Shown here piece by piece: positions 7,859 through 14,736 of a DNA stretch of 19,843 nucleotides. Origin of the DNA: an uncultured Muribaculaceae bacterium. Its GTDB lineage: Bacteria; Bacteroidota; Bacteroidia; Bacteroidales; Muribaculaceae. The notes under the pieces are model-generated. The model did not search any database. It was not told the DNA's origin and saw nothing but the letters and a program-made list of their open reading frames with translations. Where the stretch lies: assembly GCA_910584055.1 (NCBI GenBank), contig CAJTZS010000061.1, positions 1-19,843 on the forward strand, written 5' to 3'. How positions within the stretch are numbered: position 1 is the first letter of the stretch; every line of letters starts with the position of its first letter. Position numbers and translations under genes: made by a program.

Positions 7859-8581
7859 ATGAAAAAGATTTTAATTTTTTGTGCCTTTATAGCGGGCATG
7901 ATAAACAGCGAAGCGCAAACGGTGATCGATAACTTCACGGTCGGTCCGTATGTAGTTGATTACAATGGTCAAGGCGATGTGAAATATCGCCTCCGCGACA
8001 ATATCAATCTTTATGAGTTCTTTGAGCTTAAGAGAGACACAACCATTATTTCACTTGCAAAGGAAATTCCGGTCAAGCATGCTATTCAAATATCCGGTCG
8101 GGTCGGTGCAAACCGTTACGCATCGAAAGAAATAGGCCTTGAAGGGGTTTGGAAACAGAATGTTGGCAAGAATCTATACTTCAACGGAGGGTTATCTTTT
8201 GCCATAGGACATTCAAGTTCCGGAGATTTCGGCCGGAAACGCAATATGTTTGAAGTAGGTGTCCCATTGCAGATAGAACTTGGCAAATTAAACCGTCAAT
8301 ATGCATCCCTCTACGGATTATTCGGCCTCACGCCCACTTTCTATTCAACGATAAATGCGTCTAAAATCGAGGGTAACAAAAGAGTTGATGATGTAAAAAA
8401 GAGCGGGTTCCTTATCGCACCTTCATTAGAATTCGGCGGCAATATCCCCGTAGGTAGCATAATAATGCGCATTGGAGTTTATGGAACATATAAAATCAAT
8501 TGCACACCATCGGATTATGATGTCTATAAAAAGTGCGCCGGACATATGTTTCTTGGTGCAAAAATCGGCATCGTTCTTTGA
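7859..8581 (+). CDS. small outer-membrane beta-barrel-like protein
   Basis: 240 aa. A clear signal peptide (MKKILIF..., ending S-E-A-Q near residue 20) is followed by alternating polar/hydrophobic strands with Gly and aromatic residues from about 75 to the end. Repeated strand-like pieces include I-Q-I-S-G-R-V-G, L-Y-F-N-G-G-L-S-F and M-R-I-G-V-Y-G-T-Y, and the chain ends in a hydrophobic strand (G-I-V-L). This is typical of 8-12-strand outer-membrane barrels of Bacteroidota. Residues 24-70 may be a periplasmic stretch before the barrel. It sits between the RING/FHA gene (18-nt gap) and the E1-like gene (9-nt gap), so it may provide an outer-membrane contact for the envelope complex. No specific family is recognised. 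Confidence 0.7.
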   Translation: MKKILIFCAFIAGMINSEAQTVIDNFTVGPYVVDYNGQGDVKYRLRDNINLYEFFELKRDTTIISLAKEIPVKHAIQISGRVGANRYASKEIGLEGVWKQNVGKNLYFNGGLSFAIGHSSSGDFGRKRNMFEVGVPLQIELGKLNRQYASLYGLFGLTPTFYSTINASKIEGNKRVDDVKKSGFLIAPSLEFGGNIPVGSIIMRIGVYGTYKINCTPSDYDVYKKCAGHMFLGAKIGIVL

Positions 8582-8590
8582 AATAGCTTA

Positions 8591-9796
8591 ATGACAACAA
8601 CGACAAAATATGAATGGGGCGAAGGCGTGTTCACTCTTCTTTCTTGGTTTAAGAAAGAAAAAGTGAACAACGCCCTTGTCCTTGTAGCTGGAGCGGGAGC
8701 ACTGGGAAATGAGGTAGTGAAAGATTTGACATTGTTCGGAGTCGGTCATATATTTATAGTAGACTTCGACAGAATTGAATTAAGCAACCTCACCCGTTCC
8801 GTGCTTTTTCGGGAAGAAGACGCGCTTCAACATAGATACAAAGCGGAAGTCGTGGCAAAAAGGGCAATGGAAATCAATCCGCAGATAAAAGTTACACCTA
8901 TAGTCGGTAACCTATTCTCTGAGGTAGGTCTGGCCTTATACAAATCGGTGGATGTTATTATCGGCTGTCTTGACAGCCGATTGGCGAGATACCAGTTGAA
9001 CCGAATGGCCATGCGTGCCGGGAAGACATGGATAGATGGCAGCATCGAGAACCTCACAGGGGCTGTAAAAGTCTATTCGCCCGGCATCAGCTGCTATGAA
9101 TGCGGACTTTCCCGTGAAGAGTTCAATATCATCATGCTTAGGACAGGGTGCGCGGATGTTGTGCGTTCGCAGGCATCCCAGGGCAGGATTGCTACCACTC
9201 CCGTAAGCGCGTCAATCGTAGGGGCAGTCCAAGCGCAGGAAGCCATGAAAATAATCCATGAGGATACATATGACAAGGAGAGCAAGCCATTTACGACTTT
9301 ACAAGGGAAAATGTGGAGATACGAGGGATTGACAAATACCACCAACATCTATAAATTCGCTTCATGGAAGAAAAACTGTCCGGCTCATGAGCAATGGACA
9401 CCTACATTGCCCGGTGAAAACATGACCGCAGACATGTCGGTAAGCGAAGCCTTGGAAGAGTTGAAAAGAATATGCGGAGCACAGGCAGTCGAGATAAACA
9501 TGATGAACAATAAGTTTATCGAAGCTGTAATATCGGATTCCCCCGAAAAGGAGTTTAAGGTAATGGTGCCGGAGTCTCAACTTGACGATACGATTTCTTC
9601 AGATGCCGAAATGCGCAAGTTGAGTTATAAGACATTGTTCCATAAGAAATTTCATGAGAACATAGATTCTTGCTTCCCTTTTCAAAAATTGACTTTGAAA
9701 CAGATTGGCATCCCTTATTTTGATGTGCTCAAGGTTGCCACCGAAAAAGGTGAATTCTATGTTGAATTGAGCGCGGATAAAGAACGGTTTGAATAA
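8591..9796 (+). CDS. E1-like Ubl-activating enzyme (ThiF/MoeB/UBA fold)
   Basis: 401 aa, cytosolic. The Rossmann adenylation domain has G34-A-G36-A-L-G39, the V-D-F-D acidic end of strand 2 (57-60), N66-L-x-R69 (the conserved Asn and Arg pair), Lys84 and C-L-D128-S-R, as in ThiF/MoeB/UBA proteins. C168-Y-E-C171 and C263-P-A-H266 look like the two halves of the structural zinc site, with His for the last Cys. T-G-C187, 16 residues after C171, lies where UBA2/UBA3 carry the catalytic cysteine. The C-terminal ~130 aa end in 'tLkqiGIPyfDVLkV' (368-382), a beta-grasp-like ending that suggests a UFD-like E2-docking domain. The enzyme should adenylate Gly109 of the Ubl, form a thioester and load the E2. 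A homodimer is expected since no second subunit is visible. Confidence 0.88.
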   Translation: MTTTTKYEWGEGVFTLLSWFKKEKVNNALVLVAGAGALGNEVVKDLTLFGVGHIFIVDFDRIELSNLTRSVLFREEDALQHRYKAEVVAKRAMEINPQIKVTPIVGNLFSEVGLALYKSVDVIIGCLDSRLARYQLNRMAMRAGKTWIDGSIENLTGAVKVYSPGISCYECGLSREEFNIIMLRTGCADVVRSQASQGRIATTPVSASIVGAVQAQEAMKIIHEDTYDKESKPFTTLQGKMWRYEGLTNTTNIYKFASWKKNCPAHEQWTPTLPGENMTADMSVSEALEELKRICGAQAVEINMMNNKFIEAVISDSPEKEFKVMVPESQLDDTISSDAEMRKLSYKTLFHKKFHENIDSCFPFQKLTLKQIGIPYFDVLKVATEKGEFYVELSADKERFE

Positions 9797-9800
9797 CCTG

Positions 9801-10682
9801 ATGCATATAAACATTCCTTCTGACATACGGGCTGAAGCAGTCGGCAATTATTTTGAAGGTATCGAAAAAGATTTTGTCTTTCTCGGTAGACACAAAAGAA
9901 ACGCCTATAATGATATCCTATCCGTTTCACAGGATGAGAAGACTGTTAAAGTAGAATTGTCAATAGCGGGGTTATATGACATCTTGCCGGAAGCGTTATT
10001 TCACCCAATCGATAGATTTGACAATATTCCCGCTAATGAATATAAAGAACGGTTTGAGGAGGAAGTCGAACAGCAACACATCGAGGAATCGAATGCACGC
10101 TCCTTTTTTTCCCCGTATGACCGATTAATATTTGATTTAAGTTCCGTTGTCTCCAATTTCAAAAATAGTGAATTCAACGATAATCATATATTGTCCGACA
10201 TTATATGCGATTCGCTCCCTTCGAAGTATAGATCAAACCGTTTTATTGCCCGAATAATAGAATTTACACCGCGCTGCAAGAGTATAAGAGGCAACACAGC
10301 CTTGATAACGCTTATGCTTCGGAAGATGTTGGCTGATGAAGGTTTGAAACTTGTTATGAAGGACAGGTCTCTTTCATTCGAGGATGTCGCTCCACGTTAT
10401 AACTGCCGGATTCAACATGAAGGGGATGACGGGGATCTGTATTTAGGGAATCGTTACGACGAGAATGTTGTGTGCTATGACATCCATTATTGGAATGATG
10501 ATTTTTGTGACGGGTCTTTCCTTGAATTCATAGATGAAATCAAAGTTCTTGAGGAATTCGTCAATAACTTTTTCATGGGAATTGAAACATCAGTGAAATT
10601 CAATGTCTCCGCACAGACCTTGCCGGTAAGGCTGTCGGACAACGTATGCTATACTTATCTGAACTATAATACAAACATATAA
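9801..10682 (+). CDS. tssG: TssG-like T6SS baseplate protein
   Basis: 293 aa from the ATG at 9801. A TTG at 9789 would add four residues and overlap the E1 stop; I prefer the ATG, 4 nt after that stop. Identity is low, but the C-terminal half follows the TssG layout: a helical L-R-K-M-L segment after R-G-N (about 165-180), a strand region ending L-Y-L-G (213-216), the stretch N-R-Y-D-E-N-V, a 'FLEFIDEIKVLEEFVNNFF' helix (about 240-258) and a final strand pair. In TssG proteins these parts form the gp53-like wedge component that pairs with TssF. The position directly before TssK, TssE and TssF supports it strongly. It could instead be another wedge-associated protein. Confidence 0.6.
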   Translation: MHINIPSDIRAEAVGNYFEGIEKDFVFLGRHKRNAYNDILSVSQDEKTVKVELSIAGLYDILPEALFHPIDRFDNIPANEYKERFEEEVEQQHIEESNARSFFSPYDRLIFDLSSVVSNFKNSEFNDNHILSDIICDSLPSKYRSNRFIARIIEFTPRCKSIRGNTALITLMLRKMLADEGLKLVMKDRSLSFEDVAPRYNCRIQHEGDDGDLYLGNRYDENVVCYDIHYWNDDFCDGSFLEFIDEIKVLEEFVNNFFMGIETSVKFNVSAQTLPVRLSDNVCYTYLNYNTNI

Positions 10683-10686
10683 CAGA

Positions 10687-11697
10687 ATGCCTCTAAAAGT
10701 TACATGGAAGAAAGGGATGCGGCTGAGCACCGAAGTGTTTGACGCATCGGACGCATCGTTAGAGGAGAACATAAGGCTCTCCAACATCATTGCAACCGGA
10801 GGAAGATTCGGCCTTGTTCCGGTGAATAAGCCTTTCGAACTGTCAGTAAACGTTATCGACAATATTCTCGAAGTCGTTTCCCTGTCATGCCATGGCGTGA
10901 CAAAGAACGGCAGGATAGTCGATATCGACTTTGATGCCAATTATACTAATACATTCGATACACGGGTGTCCATACCGGCGTCAGACAGCGGGGGTGCTTT
11001 ATTGCTCATTGTTAAATTTCACGACAAGCAATGGCGCGAAGTGAATGAAATGTATTCGGAGCCTGAATATAGCTTTGAACTAATTGGTGAACACGGTCAG
11101 ATAAATAGCGCTTCCCTTCCAATCGGTCGGCTCGTTAACCAATACGGATGGAGATTGGACGAGACTGACTTCGTCCCCCCTTGCCTATACACCTGTGCAC
11201 ATCCAAAATTTGGAGAACTGGTCAATCGCGCGAGGCTGGTGCTAAAGTCAATATCCGACAGATGCCTGTCAGCACAGAATTGTGTTGCACGTCATTTACT
11301 TCAATCAATCTGGACATCAGCGACAGAAAATTATATCTTTATCGATAATAAACAGGAAACTCTTTCCCCCGCAGAACTCTTCGCATCAATACAGAAAGTT
11401 ATATCCGCATTTGTAATAGGATGCTCTATCGATGAATTTATCACGCTGGAACAGGCAGACCCATTTGTAGCTTATCATCAAAGACCTTATGACATCAAGA
11501 ACCTGTATCGTGATATAAAGGAAGGTCTGGAATTATGCTCCGAGATTTCAATTAAGATGGAGGCTGTGTGCGCAATGACCGAAGTGCGCGTGACACCCGA
11601 GCCTCCCATCGAAAAGCCCAAGCCTAAACCTCAGCCTGCTCCAGAACCCGCGCCAAAACCGACGGGACGCAACCGTTGGGATGGAATAGAAATATAA
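10687..11697 (+). CDS. tssK: TssK baseplate adaptor with proline-rich tail
   Basis: 336 aa. The N-terminal shoulder shows the TssK pattern: V-x-W7-x-x-G10-M-x-L, then a Phe/Gly/Leu 'FGLVPV' strand, and D161-F-V-P-P-C-L (161-167), like the F-I-P-P motif of TssK. A helical middle domain covers about 170-300. In classical TssK (about 445 aa) a C-terminal head binds the TssL/TssM membrane complex. Here the protein stops after a Pro/Lys-rich linker (about 308-328) and a short G-R-N-R-W-D-G end. The head is therefore absent or replaced, which fits the lack of TssJ/L/M genes. The role is to connect the baseplate wedges to the envelope partner. The gene starts 4 nt after the tssG-like gene and ends 12 nt before tssE. 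Confidence 0.82.
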   Translation: MPLKVTWKKGMRLSTEVFDASDASLEENIRLSNIIATGGRFGLVPVNKPFELSVNVIDNILEVVSLSCHGVTKNGRIVDIDFDANYTNTFDTRVSIPASDSGGALLLIVKFHDKQWREVNEMYSEPEYSFELIGEHGQINSASLPIGRLVNQYGWRLDETDFVPPCLYTCAHPKFGELVNRARLVLKSISDRCLSAQNCVARHLLQSIWTSATENYIFIDNKQETLSPAELFASIQKVISAFVIGCSIDEFITLEQADPFVAYHQRPYDIKNLYRDIKEGLELCSEISIKMEAVCAMTEVRVTPEPPIEKPKPKPQPAPEPAPKPTGRNRWDGIEI

Positions 11698-11709
11698 GGA
11701 TTTTCCTAT

Positions 11710-12210
11710 ATGACGGCACATACATCCATTCCATTGTCAATCGAAATGTCTGAACCACCGTCTCTTGAGAAAGAGAGCGGGGAACTGGAAAACTGCATCA
11801 ACAATATCTTGGATTTAATAGTCTTCACCCCCAAAGGAACTTTCAGCGCGGATCCGGAATTTGGATTCGAATATTGGAATCATGAATTCTCAAATATTAA
11901 TGTAAGGGAGTTCAACAACAGCTATATGGGCATGATGGCGGATGCACAATCACTTAACGACGTGTCAAGGAAGCAATGTGAGGCAAGCCTGAGAGACAGT
12001 ATACTGGCATACGAACCTCGGCTTATGGATCCCGAAGTCAGGATTGAACTTGAAATAAACGAAAAAATCCGGAAAAGCAAATCTCAATCAAAGTATGAGA
12101 TGAAAATCATGATTAGCGGCTCAATTGATGACGGGTTAGGAATCGGCAGGCCTTTTGAAAAAAGAATCTCTTTCATGGTGGAACCTACCGCAAAGAAAAT
12201 AAGTATATGA
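11710..12210 (+). CDS. tssE: TssE, gp25-like baseplate wedge protein
   Basis: 166 aa, cytosolic. It has the gp25/TssE pattern: 'I.NILDLIVFTPKGTF' (about 35-48), P-E-F-G-F (52-56), a central helix, and Y101-E-P-R104-L, the EPR motif conserved in gp25-family proteins and important for sheath-baseplate contact. Two beta strands follow (about 111-120 and 130-142). Its length fits the family (about 130-170 aa). It should sit in the baseplate wedge and seed assembly of a contractile sheath. The retained EPR motif suggests the machine may still assemble a sheath encoded elsewhere. The ATG at 11710 follows tssK by 12 nt, and a single nucleotide separates its stop from tssF. Confidence 0.88.
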   Translation: MTAHTSIPLSIEMSEPPSLEKESGELENCINNILDLIVFTPKGTFSADPEFGFEYWNHEFSNINVREFNNSYMGMMADAQSLNDVSRKQCEASLRDSILAYEPRLMDPEVRIELEINEKIRKSKSQSKYEMKIMISGSIDDGLGIGRPFEKRISFMVEPTAKKISI

Positions 12211-12211
12211 C

Positions 12212-13987
12212 ATGGATTCAGTGATCCAAAAAAATATCGACGAGCTTCTATCCGAATTCAAGAAATCCGGAGCAAATCTCAATGACCCGGTTTCGAAGCT
12301 GATGGTTACTACGTTGCTGTATCAGGCGCAAAAAATAAAGGATGAAATTGCAAATATTCCCGACAGGGTCATTTCCCGCCTGTTCGAGTATTTCATTCCG
12401 AATAATAAAATTGATGCAACCTCTGCCCTTTGTCTGCTGCAGCCGTCGGTAAAGCCAAGGAAAGGACTGGAGGCGACGGCGATAGCCGATGGAACTTATT
12501 TCTCTTTCAAGATCGATAATAAAACGGTCCTGACGTATTATCCTCTCTTCAAGAATTATATCATACCGGTGACTGAGTGCCATATACTCACGGATAAAAT
12601 GCTTATAGCCGGAGGCACTAAAACCCGTTTGGAACTGAATTGCAAAGGCAAAGTATGGTTGGGGCTTGAAATACCTGTCGAAGTGGAATCGCTGGAGAAC
12701 GTTTCATTCTACATCCGCAATTCTTCGGGTGTCCTCCCCAAAAAGATTTTTGTGGGGAATGACATGACCGAGGTATCCTTTACAGAGACAAACCAACTGG
12801 CCGATATTCCAATGATGCCACCGTTCGATTCGCAACAGACAAATCCTTCCACTATTGAAATTTTTTCAAATTGGCAAAGGCTCTTGTCTGAAATGGAAGA
12901 CGGAAATCTGGTATATATAAACGATTCTCTCAAAGACCGTGATGTTTTCAAATATCGCGCATACCCCAAATCATTCCAGCAATATCTGGAAAGCAACGAT
13001 CTGGACAAGTTTGAAAACAACACCCTTTGGATTCTCTTTGATTTTGGATACGGATATGATGTGCCGGAAGATATTGAGATTATTCCAAACGTTGTGCCGT
13101 CCGTAAACGTAAGCCTCAATTCCGTAACGTTGACTCAATCCACCCCTATAGCGAAGCTGACAGCAGGGGATGGTTCCTATTACCTTAATATCGTTGAAAC
13201 GTCAGTGCCTTCACAAAAGCAGGGATTCAATACTATTAAAGAGGATATTGTGGTACGCGATTTCGATATCAATTGTTACAATAAGGATACTTTACAACGA
13301 GATGTACGCAATATGTATAACCGGTTTATCGACGATTATCACGCTTTTGTCGATTATCACGCGCTAAAGGATGGTGAACTTGTGCGGAATTTAAGGGAAC
13401 TTGTAAACAAAATAGGAAAAAGCGTAACTTCAACCGCCAACATTAAGAACACGTTCGATGAAGGCACATACGTAATGAGAAGCGTAAGATTGATTGGCAA
13501 AGCCGCTACGGTAAAGGTGTCTTATCTGACCACCAACGGCAGTCTGGGCAACACTCCAAAATCAGGAATGATGATGGAGAACAAAAAAGACGCGGCTCTT
13601 GATAGGGATGTCAGGGTCATATCTTCGGCAGTTGGAGGTGAAGACAAGGCATCCGCCGACCAACGCTATGAAATGCTCCGTTACTATACCTTGACCTCCG
13701 ACAGGCTCTTTACCAAAATGGATATCGATGCGTTCCTGCGTCTGCAATTGATAAAAGAGTTCGGCAAAGAGGAAGTGAAACGTATAAATCACAATATCTC
13801 GATTCAAGGGGCGGCCGGCGCGGCAAAATTGACACGGGGGTTATATATCGACATAATCTTCAAGGATGAAAAGAACTACCGTAAGGCCCAAAGCATAGCC
13901 CTTGACAGGAAACTGCACAGGATGATTGTGGATCGGTCATGCATCTCGATGCCGATAATTGTAAATATTACGTATACCGAACAATGA
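12212..13987 (+). CDS. tssF: TssF baseplate wedge protein
   Basis: 591 aa, close to usual TssF length. The N-terminus parallels the family pattern: D25-P-V-x-x-L (compare 'DPhVeRLl' of TssF), a long helix, then I-P-D-R-V-I-S-R-L-F-E-Y-F-I-P (49-63), where others have 'lL..lyPhylrPiPS', and T-S-A-L-C-L-L-Q-P shortly after. A long beta-rich body follows (about 85-330), with a helical and mixed C-terminal region (390-591). TssF forms the wedge with TssG around the spike hub. It lies directly after tssE, with 1 nt between stop and start, and its stop overlaps the next gene (ATGA at 13984). The gene shows no frameshift or truncation. Confidence 0.88.
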   Translation: MDSVIQKNIDELLSEFKKSGANLNDPVSKLMVTTLLYQAQKIKDEIANIPDRVISRLFEYFIPNNKIDATSALCLLQPSVKPRKGLEATAIADGTYFSFKIDNKTVLTYYPLFKNYIIPVTECHILTDKMLIAGGTKTRLELNCKGKVWLGLEIPVEVESLENVSFYIRNSSGVLPKKIFVGNDMTEVSFTETNQLADIPMMPPFDSQQTNPSTIEIFSNWQRLLSEMEDGNLVYINDSLKDRDVFKYRAYPKSFQQYLESNDLDKFENNTLWILFDFGYGYDVPEDIEIIPNVVPSVNVSLNSVTLTQSTPIAKLTAGDGSYYLNIVETSVPSQKQGFNTIKEDIVVRDFDINCYNKDTLQRDVRNMYNRFIDDYHAFVDYHALKDGELVRNLRELVNKIGKSVTSTANIKNTFDEGTYVMRSVRLIGKAATVKVSYLTTNGSLGNTPKSGMMMENKKDAALDRDVRVISSAVGGEDKASADQRYEMLRYYTLTSDRLFTKMDIDAFLRLQLIKEFGKEEVKRINHNISIQGAAGAAKLTRGLYIDIIFKDEKNYRKAQSIALDRKLHRMIVDRSCISMPIIVNITYTEQ

Positions 13988-14736
13988 AGATTCCGCCTAT
14001 AGACTTAAGTAAATTCCTTCACCTATTAAAATCAGAGGGTATCATAGAATTGCGGGCTGCCGCCGGCACAAAACTGTGTAGTCTTGCATTGTTTAAGGAA
14101 TGGGACAATATTATTTTAATATTAGAGAAAGAGGTTATACCATTATTAAGCAAAGGATGCGAAGTTAAAAGCTTGGTCGTCCCGGCTCAAAAGCTGGCAA
14201 AAAGTGCTACAGCCATATCTTTGTTTGCGTCTCAAGTCCTAAGTTTTGTTCCCGGCCCCGTCGGAATCGTGTGTTCCCTGATAAATGCCATTGTCTGCTT
14301 TAGCACAGGAAATATTGTTGGCGGACTATTTGAATTACTTGGATGCATCCCGGGTGGTAAAGTTGCAGGAAAAGGAGCTTCCAAACTCTATCCGAAGATA
14401 GAAAAAATTATGATTGAGATAGTGCAAAACAACCATGCCCTTAAAGTTATAGTGGAAGCAAGTTCTAAGCCACAAAAGGTTGTTGTCGAATTTTTTGAGA
14501 AACATGCTCCGAAAACTAAACCCAAGCCCAAAGTTGGATATGATTATGGTATCCGAACAGAATTATATCCCCCTAAAACCGGGAATATGCCCTCATTGGA
14601 AGAAGCTATTGAAATCAATATGAGAAGAGATATGCCCACACATATTCCTCAGCCTCCGAAAAACTATTATTATCCCGAATCCATCAACAGCATGATATAT
14701 CGATTAAGTACGAAGACAGGGAAAACGATCCTATGA
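13984..14736 (+). CDS. possible effector or pre-toxin-like protein, function unknown
   Basis: 250 aa from the ATG at 13984, which overlaps the tssF stop (ATGA). An upstream in-frame ATG at 13939 would overlap tssF by 49 nt and is less likely. There is no signal peptide. Residues about 78-125 form a hydrophobic hairpin rich in Gly/Pro: S-F-V-P-G-P-V-G, two helices, then C-I-P-G-G-K-V-A-G-K-G. This resembles the pre-toxin hydrophobic modules found before toxin domains in polymorphic toxins (typically 'iPGvg...' twice). The C-terminal half has a Lys/Pro linker (about 180-187) and a Tyr/Pro-rich end without a toxin signature that I know. Next to baseplate and peptidoglycan hydrolase genes it could be a delivered protein or a membrane-inserting assembly factor. 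No immunity gene is evident. Confidence 0.55.
   Translation: MKIPPIDLSKFLHLLKSEGIIELRAAAGTKLCSLALFKEWDNIILILEKEVIPLLSKGCEVKSLVVPAQKLAKSATAISLFASQVLSFVPGPVGIVCSLINAIVCFSTGNIVGGLFELLGCIPGGKVAGKGASKLYPKIEKIMIEIVQNNHALKVIVEASSKPQKVVVEFFEKHAPKTKPKPKVGYDYGIRTELYPPKTGNMPSLEEAIEINMRRDMPTHIPQPPKNYYYPESINSMIYRLSTKTGKTIL

Noticed and set aside
53..9796. Interpretation as a standard anti-phage BilABCD operon
   Set aside because: Gene order is broken up by large envelope proteins, the JAMM enzyme is membrane-tethered, a RING candidate is present, and the genes run directly into baseplate genes. Defence function is not excluded but is not the simplest reading.
9789..9800. TTG start at 9789 for the tssG-like gene
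   Set aside because: The ATG at 9801 lies 4 nt after the E1 stop, fits the spacing of the operon and needs no rare start codon.
9777..10057. Exact 16-bp direct repeat (9777-9792 and 10042-10057)
   Set aside because: Both copies encode the same short K-E-R-F-E peptide in the E1 end and the tssG-like gene. No mobile-element features or further copies are seen, so I treat it as coincidence.
10741..10760. Tandem GACGCATCG repeat at the start of tssK
   Set aside because: It encodes D-A-S-D-A-S in frame within a normal protein region, with only two copies and no sign of slippage function.
13939..13983. Upstream ATG at 13939 for the pre-toxin-like gene
   Set aside because: It would overlap tssF by 49 nt. 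The ATG at 13984 gives the ATGA junction used repeatedly in this operon.
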